Assembly (NCBI GenBank): GCA_964019695.1
Contig: OZ026524.1
Span: 31,245,664 to 31,309,663 of the forward strand
Reading direction: 5' to 3'
Length of the DNA stretch: 64,000 nucleotides
Source: Loripinus fragilis
Lineage: Eukaryota; Mollusca; Bivalvia; Lucinida; Lucinidae
This document shows, piece by piece, positions 49,920 to 61,900 of the stretch. Position 1 is the first letter of the stretch, and the number at the start of each line of letters is the position of its first letter. Position numbers and translations under genes: made by a program. The notes beneath the pieces are model-generated. The model did no database searches. It was not told where the DNA came from and worked only from the letters and a program-made list of their open reading frames with translations.

Positions 49920-52044
49920 ATCAATATAGCTACACTGTCTATTAGTTTTCATATACTGTATGTTAGTGTAGCTAGACTGTCTACTAGTGTAGCTACATTG
50001 TCTATTGATGTTCCTAGACTGTCCGTTAGTGTAGCTAGATTGTCTATCAATGTAGCTACACTGTCTATAAGTTTTCTTATACTGTCTGTTAGAGTAGCTA
50101 CACTGTCTATTTGTTTTCATCGACGGTCTATTAGTTAGCTACACTGTCTTTTAGAGTTCATAGACTGTCTGTTAGTGTAGCTAGACTGTCTATTAGTGTA
50201 GCTACACTGTCTCATAGTGTTCCTAGACTGTCTATTAGTGTAGCTAGACTGTCTACTAGTGTAGCTACACTGTCTTATAGTGTTCCTAGACTGTCTATTA
50301 GTGTAGCTAGATTGTCTATTAGTGTAGCTACACTGTCTAATAGTGTTCCTAGACTGTCTTTTAGTGTAGCTAGCTTGTCTATTAGAGTAGATACACTGTC
50401 TAACAGTGTTCCTAGACTGTCTATTAGTGTAGCTACACTGTCTAATAGTGTTCCTAGACTGTCTGTAAGCGTAACTAGATTGTTTATCAATGTAGCTACA
50501 CTGTCTATTTGTTTTCATAGACGGTCTATTAGAGAAGCTACACTGTCTATTAGTGTTCCTAGACTGTCTGTTAGTGTAGCTAGACTGTCTATCAGTGTAG
50601 CTACACTGTCTTATAGTGTTCCTAGACTGTCTATTAGTGTAGCTAGATTGTCTATTAGTGTAGCTTCACTGTCTTATAGTGTTCCTAGACTGTCTATTAG
50701 TGTAGCTGGACTGTCTAGTAGTGTAGTTACACTGTCTTTTAGTGTTCATAGACTGTCTGTTAGTGTAGCTAGACTGTCTATTAGTGTAGCTAGACTGTCT
50801 TATAGTGTTCATAGACTGTCTATTAGTGTAGCTAGATTTTCTATTAGTGTAGCTACACTATCTAATAGTGTTCCTAGACTGTCTACTAGTGTAGCTAGAC
50901 TGTGTATTAGAGTAGCTACACTGTCTAATAGTGTTCCTAGACTGTCTTTTAGTGTAGCTAGATTGTCTATCAATATAGCTACACTGTCTATTTGTTTTCA
51001 TAGACGGTCTGTTAGTGTAGCTAGACTGTCTACTAGAGTAGCTACATTGTCTATTGATGTTCCTAGACTGTCCGTTAGTGAAGCTAGATTGTCTATCAAT
51101 GTAGCTACACTGTCTCTTAGTTTTCTTATACTGTCTGTTAATGTAGCTACACTGTCTATTAGTGTTCATATACTGTCTGTTAGTGTAGCTAGACTGTCTA
51201 TCAGTGTAGCTACACTGTCTAATAGTGTTCCTAGACTGTCTATTAGTGTAGCTAGATTGTCTATTAGTGTAGCTACACTGTCTAATAGTGTTCCTAGACT
51301 GTCTTTTAGTGTAGATAGACTGTCTATTAGTGTAGCTACACTGTCTTATAGTTTTCCTAGACTGTCTATTAGTGTAGCTACATTTTGTATCAATATAGCT
51401 AAACTGTCTATTAGTTTTCATAGACGGTCTGTTAGTGTAGCTAGACTGTCTACTAGTGTAGCTACATTGTCTATTGATGTTCCTAGACTGTCCGTTAGTG
51501 TAGCTAGATTGTCTATCAATGTAGCTACACTGTCTTTTAATTTTCTTATGCTGTCTGTTAGAGTAGCTACACTGTCTATTAGTGTTCATATACTGTCTGT
51601 TCGTGTAGCTAGACTGTCTATTAGTGTAGCTACACTGTCTAATAGTGTTCCTAGACTGTCTATTAGTGTAGCTAGATTGTCTATCAATATAGCGACACTG
51701 TCTATTAGTTTTCCTATACTGTCTGTAAGTGTAGCTAGACTGTCTACTAGTGTAGCTACATTGTCTATTAGTGTTCCTAGACTGTCTATTAGTATAGCTA
51801 GACTGTCTATTAGAGTAGCTAGATTGTCTATCAATATAGCTACACTGTCTATTAGTTTTCCTATACTGTATGTTAGTAAAGCTAGACTGTCTACTAGTGT
51901 AGCTACATGGTCTATTGATGTTCCTAGACTATCCGTTAGTGTAGCTAGATTGTCTATCAATATAGCTACACTGTCTGCTAGTTTTCTTTTACTGTCTGTT
52001 AGAGTAGCTACACTGTCTATTTGTTTTCATCGACGGTCAATTAG

Positions 52045-54126
52045 TTAGCTACACTGTCTATTAGAGTTCATAGACTGTCTGTTAGTGTAGCTAGACTGTT
52101 TATTAGTGTAGCTACACTGTCTAATAGTGTTCCTAGACTGTCTATTAGTGTAGCTAGACTGTCTACTAGTGTAGCTACACTGTCTTATAGTGTTCCTAGA
52201 CTGTCTATTAGTGTAGCCAGACTGTCTATTAGTGTAGCTACACTGTCTAATAGTGTTCCTAGACTGTCTATTAGTGTAGCTAGGCGTTCTATTAGAGTAG
52301 CTACACTGTCTAATAGTGTTCCTAGACGGTCTGTTAGTGTAGCTACACTGTCTAATAGTGTTCCTAGACTGTCTGTTAGCGTAACTAGATTGTTTATCAA
52401 TGTAGCTACACTGTCTATTTGTTTTCGTAGACGGTCTATTCGAGAAGCTACACTGTCTATAAGTGTTCATAGACTGTCTATTAGTGTAGCTTGACTGTCT
52501 ATTCATGTAGCTACACTGTCTTATAGTGTTCCTAGACTGTCTATTAGTGTAGCTAGATTGTCTATTAGTGTAGCTACACTGTCTTATAGTGTTCCTAGAC
52601 TGTCTATTAGTGTAGCTAGACTGTCTATTAGTGTAGCTACACTATCTATTAGTGTTCATAGACTGTCTGTCAGTGTAGCTAGACTGTCTATTAGTGTAGC
52701 TACACTGTCTTATAGTGTTCCTAGACTGTCTATTAGTGTAGCTAGATTTTCTATTAGTGAAGCTACACTGTCTTATTGTGTTCATAGACTGTCTACTAGT
52801 GAAACTAGACTGTCTATTAGAGTAGCTACACCGTCTAATAGTGTCCCTAGACTGTCTATTAGTGTAGCTAGATTGTCTATCAATATAACTACACTGTCTA
52901 TTAGTTTTTATAGACGGTCTGTTAGTGTAGCTAGCTTGTCTACTAGTGTAGCTATATTGTCTATTGATGTTCCTAGACTGTCCGTTAGTGAAGCTAGATT
53001 GTCTATCAATGTAGCTACACTGTCTATTAGTTTTCTTATACTGTCTGTTAGAGTAGCTACACTGTCTATTAGTGTTCATATACTGTCTCTTAGTGTAGCT
53101 AGACTGTCTATCAGTGTAGCTACACTGTCTAATAGTGTTCCTAGACTGTCTATTAGTGTAGCTATGTTGTCTATTAGTGTAGCTACACTGTCTTATAGTG
53201 TTCCTAGACTGTCTAATAGTGTTCCTAGACTGTCTATTAGTGTAGCTACATTATCTAATAGTGTTCCTAGACTGTCTACTAGTGTAGCTAGACTGTGTAT
53301 TAGAGTAGCTACACTGTCTAATAGTGTTCCTAGACTGTCTTCTAGTGTAGCTAGATTGTCTATCAATATAGCTACACTGTCTATTAGTTTTCATAGACGG
53401 TCTGTTAGTGTAGTTAGACTGTCTACTAGAGTAGCTACATTGTCTACTGATGTTCCTAGACTGTCCGTTAGTGAAGCTAGATTGTCTATCAATGTAGCTA
53501 CACTGTCTCTTAGTTTTCTTGTACTGTCTGTTATTGTAACTACACTGTCTATTAGTATTCATATACTGTCTGTTAGTGTAACTAGACTGTCTATCAGTGT
53601 AGCTGCACTGTCTAATAGTGTTTGATTGATTGTATCGATTCCTGATCTTTGCAACCTTACTTACTTTTCCTAGACTGTCTATTAGTAGAGCTAGATTGTT
53701 TATTAGTGTAGCTACACTGTCTAATAGTGTTCCTAGACTGTCTATTAGTGTAGCTAGATTGTCTATCAATATAGCGACACTGTCTATTAGTTTTCCTATA
53801 CTGTCTGTTAGTGCAGCTAGACTGTCTACTAGTGTAGCTACATTGTCTATTAGTGTGCCTAGACTGTCTATTAGTATAGCTAGACTGTCTATTAGAGTAG
53901 CTAGATTGTCTATCAATAAAGCTACACTGTCTATTAGTTTTCCTATACTGTATGTTAGTAAAGCTAGACTGTCTACTAGTGTAGCTACATGGTCTATTGA
54001 TGTTCCTAGACTATCCGTTAGTGTAGCTAGATTGTCTATCAATATAGCTACACTGTCTGTTAGTTTTCTTTTACTGTCTGTTAGAGTAGCTACACTGTCT
54101 ATTTGTTTTCATCGACGGTCAATTAG
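52045..54126 (+). repeat. Higher-order repeat D, copy 1 (2,082 bp)
   Basis: From just after the shortened monomer at 52031 the block repeats with an offset of 2,082 bp, and it includes the 46-bp non-satellite insert at 53621. The length is 99 monomers plus 3 bp. The odd remainder is partly due to the insert. Confidence 0.88.
53621..53666 (+). other. 46-bp non-satellite insert, copy 1
   Basis: Between AATAGTG and TTCCTAGA lie 46 bp unrelated to the monomer (it contains GATTGATTGTATCGATT and TTTGCAACCTTACTTAC). Identical inserts occur at 55702 and 58894. Confidence 0.92.
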
Positions 54127-56208
54127 TTAGCTACACTGTCTATTAGAGTTCATAGACTGTCTGTTAGTGTAGCTAGACTGTTTATTAGTGTAGCTACACT
54201 GTCTAATAGTGTTCCTAGACTGTCTATTAGTGTAGCTAGACTGTCTACTAGTGTAGCTACACTGTCTTATAGTGTTCCTAGACTGTCTATTAGTGTAGCC
54301 AGACTGTCTATTAGTGTAGCTACACTGTCTAATAGTGTTCCTAGACTGTCTATTAGTGTAGCTAGGCTTTCTATTAGAGTAGCTACACTGTCTAATAGTG
54401 TTCCTAGACGGTCTGTTAGTGTAGCTACACTGTCTAATAGTGTTCCTAGACTGTCTGTTAGCGTAACTAGATTGTTTATCAATGTAGCTACACTGTCTAT
54501 TTGTTTTCATAGACGGTCTATTAGAGAAGCTACACTGTCTATAAGTGTTCATAGACTGTCTGTTAGTGTAGCTAGACTGTCATACATGTAGCTACACTGT
54601 CTTATAGTGTTCCTAGACCGTCTATTAGTGTAGCTAGATTGTCTATTAGTGTAGCTACACTGTCTTATAGTGTTCCTAGACTGTCTATTAGTGTAGCTAG
54701 ACTGTCTAGTAGTGTAGCTACACTGTCTATTAGTGTTCATAGACTGTCTGTTAGTGTAGCTACACTGTCTATAAGTGTAGCTACACTGTCTTATAGTGTT
54801 CCTAGACTCTCTATTAGTGTAGCTAGATTGTCTATTAGTGAAGCAACACTGTCTTATAGTGTTCATAGACTGTCTACTAGTGTAACTAGACTGTCTATTA
54901 GAGTAGCTACACCGTCTAATAGTGTCCCTAGACTGTCTATTAGTGTAGCTAGATTGTCTATCAATATAACTACACTGTCTATTATTTTTTATAGACGGTC
55001 TGTTAGTGTAGCTAGCTTGTCTACTAGTGTAGCTATATTGTCTATTGATGTTCCTAGACTGTCCGTTAGTGAAGCTAGATTGTCTATCAATGTAGCTACA
55101 CTGTCTATTAGTTTTCTTATACTGTCTGTTAGAGTAGCTACACTGTCTATTAGTGTTCATATACTGTCTCTTAGTGTAGCTAGACTGTCTATCAGTGTAG
55201 CTACACTGTCTAATAGTGTTCCTAGACTGTCTATTAGTGTAGCTATGTTGTCTATTAGTGTAGCTACACTGTCTTATAGTGTTCCTAGACCGTCTAATAG
55301 TGTTCCTAGACTGTCTATTAGTGTAGCTACATTGTCTAATAGTGTTCCTAGACTGTCTACTAGTGTAGCTAGACTGTGTATTAGAGTAGCTACACTGTCT
55401 AATAGTGTTCCTAGACTGTCTTCTAGTGTAGCTAGATTGTCTATCAATATAGCTACACTGTCTATTAGTTTTCATAGACGGTCTGTTAGTGTAGCTAGAC
55501 TGTCTACTAGAGTAGCTACATTGTCTACTGATGTTCCTAGACTGTCCGTTAGTGAAGCTAGATTGTCTATCAATGAAGCTACACTGTCTCTTAGTTTTCT
55601 TGTACTGTCTGTTATTGTAACTTCACTGTCTATTAGTATTCATATACTGTCTGTTAGTGTAACTAGACTGTCTATCAGTGTAGCTGCACTGTCTAATAGT
55701 GTTTGATTGATTGTATCGATTCCTGATCTTTGCAACCTTACTTACTTTTCCTAGACTGTCTATTAGTGTAGCTAGATTGTTTATTAGTGTAGCTACACTG
55801 TCTAATAGTGTTCCTAGACTGTCTATTAGTGTAGCTAGACTGTCTATTAGTGTAGCTACACTGTCTAATAGTGTTCCTACACTGTCTACTAGTGTAGATA
55901 GACTGTCTATTAGTGTAGCTACACTGTCTAATAGTGTTCCTAGACTGTCTATTAGTGTAGCTAGATTTTGTATCAATATAGTTACACTGTCTATTAATTT
56001 TCATAGACGGTCTGTTAGTTTAGCTAGACTGTCTACTAGTGTAGCTACATTGTCTATTGATGTTCCTAGACTGTCCGTTAGTGAAGATAGATTGCCTATC
56101 AATGTAGTTACACTGTCTTTTAATTTTCTTATACTGTCTGTTAGAGTAGCTACACTGTCTAATAGTGTTCGCCTGTCTGTTCGTGTAGCTAGACTGTCTA
56201 TTAGTGTA
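54127..56208 (+). repeat. Higher-order repeat D, copy 2
   Basis: Second copy, with a 1-nt length change near 54585 so that later landmarks sit 2,081 bp away. It merges into repeat E. The right limit is approximate. Confidence 0.8.
55702..55747 (+). other. 46-bp non-satellite insert, copy 2
   Basis: Same sequence and same flanking monomers as the insert at 53621, so it was copied with its higher-order repeat and not inserted anew. Confidence 0.92.
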
Positions 56209-58893
56209 GCTACACTGTCTAATAGTGTTCCTAGACAGTCTATTAGTGTAGCTAGATTGTCTATCAATATAGCTACACTGTCTATTAGTTTTCCTATACT
56301 GTCTGTTAGTGTAGCTAGACTGTCTACTAGTGTAGCTAGACTGTCTATTAGTGTTCCTAGACTGTCTATTAGTATAGCTAGACTGTCTATTAGAGTAGCT
56401 AGATTGTCTATCAATATAGCTACACTGTCTATTAGTTTTCCTATACTGTCTGTTAGTGTAGCTAGACTGTCTACTAGTGTAGCTACATGGTCTATTGATG
56501 TTCCTAGACTATCCGTTAGTGTAGCTAGATTGTCTATCAATGTAGCTACACTGTCTATTAGTTTTCTTATACTGTCTGCTAGAGTAGCTACACTGTCTAC
56601 TTGTTTTCATCGACGGTCTATTAGTTAGCTACACTGTCTATTAGAGTTCATAGACTGTCTGTTAGTGTAGCTAGACTGTCTATTAGTGTAGCTACACTGT
56701 CTTATAGTGTTCCTACACTGTCTATTAGTGTAGCTAGACTGTCTACTAGTGTAGCTACACTGTCTTATAGAGTTCCTAGACTGTCTATTAGTGTAGTTAG
56801 ACTGTCTATTAGTGTAGCTACACTGTCTAATAGTGTTCCTAGACTGTCTATTATTGTAGCTAGACTGTCTATTAGAGTAGCTTCACTGTCTAATAGTGTT
56901 CCTAGACTGTCTATTAGTGTAGCTACACTGCCTAATAGTGTTCCTAGACTGTCTGTTAGCGTAACTAGATTGTTTATCAATGTAGCTACACTGTCTATTT
57001 GTTTTCATAGACAGTCTATTAGAGAAGCTACACTGTCTATAAGTGTTCATAGACTGTCTGTTAGTGTAGCTAGACTGTCTATTCATGTAGCTACACTGTC
57101 TTATAGTGTTCCTAGACTGTCTTTTAGTGTAGCTAGATTGTCTATTAGTGTAGCTACACTGTCTTATAGTGTTCCTAGACTGTCTATTAGTGTAGCTAGA
57201 CTGTCTATTAGAGTAGCTACACCGTCTAATAGTGTCCCTAGACTGTCTATTAGTGTAGCTAGATTGTCTATCAATATAGCTACACTGTCTATTAGTTTTT
57301 ATAGACAGTCTGTTAGTGTAGCTAGACTGTCTACTAAAGTAGCTACTTTGTCTATTGATGTTCCTAGACTGTCCGTTAGTGAAGATAGATTGTCTTTCAA
57401 TGTAGCTACACTGTCTATAAGTGTTCTTATACTGTCTGTTAGAGTAGCTACACTGTCTATTAGTGTTCATATACTGTCTGTTAGTGTAGCTAGACTGTCT
57501 ATCAGTGTAGCTACACTGTCTAATAGTGTTCCTAGACTGTCGACTAGTGTAGCTAGACTGTCTATTAGTGTAGCTACACTGTCTAATAGTGTTCCTAGAC
57601 TGTCTATTAGTGTAGCTAGACTGTCTACTAGTGTAGCTACACTGTCTTATAGTGTTCCTAGACTGTCTATTAGTGTAGCCAGACTGTCTATTAGTGTAGC
57701 TACACTGTCTAATAGTGTTCCTAGACTGTCTATTAGTGTAGCTAGGCTTTCTATTAGAGTAGCTACACTGTCTAATAGTGTTCCTAGACGGTCTGTTAGT
57801 GTAGCTACACTGTCTAATAGTGTTCCTAGACTGTCTGTTAGCGTAAGTAGATTGTTTATCAATGTAGCTACACTGTCCATTTGTTTTCATAGAAGGTCTA
57901 TTAGAGAATCTACACTGTCTATAAGTGTTCATAGACTGTCTGTTAGTGTAGCTAGACTGTCTATTCATGTAGCTACACTGTCTTATAGTGTTCCTAGACT
58001 GTCTATTAGTGTAGCTAGATTGTCTATTAGTGTAGCTACACTGTCTTATAGTGTTCCTAGACTGTCTATTAGTGTAGCTAGATTGTCTATTAGTGTAGCT
58101 ACACTGTCTTATAGTGTTCATAGACTGTCTACTAGTGTAACTAGACTGTCTATTAGAGTAGCTACACCGTCTAATAGTGTCCCTAGACTGTCTATTAGTG
58201 TAGCTAGATTGTCTATCAATATAACTACACTGTCTATTAGTTTTTATAGACGGTCTGTTAGTGTAGCTAGCTTGTCTACTAGTGTAGCTATATTGTCTAT
58301 TGATGTTCCTAGACTGTCCGTTAGTGAAGCTAGATTGTCTATCAATGTAGCTACACTGTCTATTAGTTTTCTTATACTGTCTGTTAGAGTAGCTACACTG
58401 TCTATTAGTGTTCATATACTGTCTCTTAGTGTAGCTAGACTGTCTATTAGTGTAGCTACACTGTCTAATAGTGTTCCTAGACTGTCTATTAGTGTAGCTA
58501 TGTTGTCTATTAGTGTAGCTACACTCTCTTATAGTGTTCCTAGACTGTCTAATAGTGTTCCTAGACTGTCTATTAGTGTAGCTACATTGTCTAATAGTGT
58601 TCCTAGACTGTCTTCTAGTGTAGCTAGATTGTCTATCAATATAGCTGCACTGTCTATTAGTTTTCATAGACGGTCTGTTAGTGTAGCTAGACTGTCTACT
58701 AGAGTAGCTACATTGTCTACTGATGTTCCTAGACTGTCCGTTAGTGAAGCTAGATTGTCTATCAATGTAGCTACACTGTCTCTTAGTTTTCTTGTACTGT
58801 CTGTTATTGTAACTACACTGTCTATTAGTATTCATATACTGTCTGTTAGTGTAACTAGACTGTCTATCAGTGTAGCTGCACTGTCTAATAGTG

Positions 58894-58939
58894 TTTGATT
58901 GATTGTATCGATTCCTGATCTTTGCAACCTTACTTACTT
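58894..58939 (+). other. 46-bp non-satellite insert, copy 3
   Basis: Third copy. The monomer just downstream is one base shorter here (GATTGTTATTAG instead of GATTGTTTATTAG), a difference private to this copy. Confidence 0.92.
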
Positions 58940-61900
58940 TTCCTAGACTGTCTATTAGTGTAGCTAGATTGTTATTAGTGTAGCTACACTGTCTAATAGT
59001 GTTCCTAGACTGTCTATTAGTGTAGCTAGACTGTCTATTAGTGTAGCTACACTGTCTAATAGTGTTCCTAGACTGTCTACTAGTGTAGATAGACTGTCTA
59101 TTAGTGTAGCTACACTGTCTTATAGTGTTCCTAGACTGTCTATTAGTGTAGCTAGATTTTGTATCAATATAGTTACACTGTCTATTAATTTTCATAGACG
59201 GTCTGTTAGTTTAGCTAGACTGTCTACTAGTGTAGCTACATTGTCTATTGATGTTCCTAGACTGTCCGTTAGTGAAGATAGATTGTCTATCAATGTAGTT
59301 ACACTGTCTTTTAATTTTCTTATACTGTCTGTTAGAGTAGCTACACTGTCTAATAGTGTTCGCCTGTCTGTTCGTGTAGCTAGACTGTCTATTAGTGTAG
59401 CTACACTGTCTAATAGTGTTCCTAGACTGTCTATTAGTGTAGCTAGATTGTCTATCAATATAGCTACACTGTCTATTAGTTTTCCTATACTGTCTGTTAG
59501 TGTAGCTAGACTGTCTACTAGTGTAGCTAGACTGTCTATTAGTGTTCCTAGACTGTCTATTAGTATAGCTAGACTGTCTATTAGAGTAGCTAGATTGTCT
59601 ATCAATATAGCTACACTGTCTATTAGTTTTCCTATACTGTCTGTTAGTGTAGCTAGACTGTCTACTAGTGTAGCTACATGGTCTATTGATGTTCCTAGAC
59701 TATCCGTTAGTGTAGCTAGATTGTCTATCAATGTAGCTATACTGTCTAGTAGTTTTCTTATACTGTCTGCTAGAGTAGCTACACTGTCTACTTGTTTTCA
59801 TCGACGGTCTATTAGTTAGCTACACTGTCTATTAGAGTTAATAGACTGTCTGTTAGTGTAGCTAGACTGTCTATTAGTGTAGCTACACTGTCTTATAGTG
59901 TTCCTAGACTGTCTATTAGTGTAGCTAGACTGTCTACTAGTGTAGCTACACTGTCTTATAGAGTTCCTAGACTGTCTATTAGTGTAGTTAGACTGTCTAT
60001 TAGAGTAGCTTCACTGTCTAATAGTGTTCCTAGACTGTCTATTAGTGTAGCTACACTGCCTAATAGTGTTCCTAGACTGTCTGTTAGCGTAACTAGATTG
60101 TTTATCAATGTAGCTACACTGTCTATTTGTTTTCATAGACAGTCTATTAGAGAAGCTACACTGTCTATAAGTGTTCATAGACTGTCTGTTAGTGTAGCTA
60201 GACTGTCTATTCATGTAGCTACACTGTCTTATAGTGTTCCTAGACTGTCTATTAGTGTAGCTAGATTGGCTATTAGTGTAGCTACACTGTCTTATAGTGT
60301 TCCTAGACTGTCTATTAGACTAGTGTAGCTAGACTGTCTATTAGAGTAGCTACACCGTCTAATAGTGTCCCTAGACTGTCTATTAGTGTAGCTAGATTGT
60401 CTATCAATATAGCTACACTGTCTATTAGTTTTTATAGACAGTCTGTTAGTGTAGCTAGACTGTCTACTAAAGTAGCTACTTTGTCTATTGATGTTCCTAG
60501 ACTGTCCGTTAGTGAAGATAGATTGTCTTTCAATGTAGCTACACTGTCTATAAGTGTTCATATACTGTCTGTTAGTGTAGCTAGACTGTCTATCAGTGTA
60601 GCTACACTGTCTAATAGTGTTCCTAGACTGTCGACTAGTGTAGCTAGACTGTCTATTAGTGTAGCTACACTGTCTAATAGTGTTCCTAGACTGTTTATTA
60701 GTGTAGCTAGATTGTGTATCAATATAGCTACACTGTCTATTACTTTTTATAGACGGTCTGTTAGTGTAGCTAGACTGTCTACTAGTGTAGCTACATTGTC
60801 TATTGATGTTCCTAGACTGTCCGTTAGTGAAGCTAGATTGTCTTTCAATGTAGTTACACTGTCTATTAGTTTTCTTATATTGTCTGTTAGAGTAGCTACA
60901 CTGTCTATTAGTGTTCATATACTGTCTGTTAGTGTAGCTAGACTGTCTATCAGTGTAGCTTCACTGTCTAATAGTGTTCCAAGACTGTCTATTAGTATAG
61001 CTAGACTGTCTATTAGAGTAGCTAGATTGTCTATCAATATAGCTACACTGTCTATTAGATTTTCTATACTGTATGTTAGTGAAGCTAGACTGTCTACTAG
61101 TGAAGCTACATGGTCTATTGATGTTCCTAGACTATCCGTTAGTGTAGCTAGATTGTCTATCATATAGTGTTCCTAGACTGTCTATTAGACTAGTGTAGCT
61201 AGACTGTCTATTAGAGTAGCTACACCGTCTAATAGTGTCCCTAGACTGTCTATTAGTGTAGCTAGATTGTCTATCAATATAGCTACACTGTCTATTAGTT
61301 ATCTTATACTGTCTGTTAGAGTAGCTACACTGTCTATTTGTTTTCATCGACGGTCTATTTGTTAGCTACACTGTCTATTAGAGTTCATAGACTGTCTGTT
61401 AGTATAGCTAGACTGTCTATTAGTGTAGCTACACTGTCTAATAGTGTTCCTAGACTGTCTATTAGTGTAGCTAGACTGTCTACTAGTGTAGCTACACTGT
61501 CTTGTAGTGTTCTTAGACTGTCTGTTAGTGTAACTAGATTGTTTATCAATGTAGCTACACTGTCTCTTTGTTTTCATAGACGGTCTATTAGAGACGCTAC
61601 ACTGTCTATAAGTGTTCATAGACTGTCTGTTAGTGTAGCTTCACTGTCTTATAGTGTTCCTAGACTGTCTATTAGTGTAGCTAGACTGTCTATTAGTGTA
61701 GCTACACTGTCTAAATGTGTTCATAGACTGTTTGTTAGTGTAGCTAGACTGTCTATTAGTGTAGCTACACAGTCTTATAGTGTTCCTAGACTGTCTATTA
61801 GTGTAGCTAGATTGTCTATTAGTGTAGCTACACTGTCTAATAGTGTTCCTAGACTGTCTACTAGTGTAGCTAGACTGTCTATTAGAGTAGCTACACCGTC

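Larger units (their letters stand above)
55702..60100 (+). repeat. Higher-order repeat E (two copies, offset about 3,191 bp)
   Basis: The 46-bp insert at 55702 recurs at 58894, and the shortened monomer at 56611 recurs at 59802 (offset 3,191). Beyond that the offset drops by 63 bp (three monomers) to 3,128. Copy 1 is about 55702-58893 and copy 2 begins at 58894. Confidence 0.85.
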
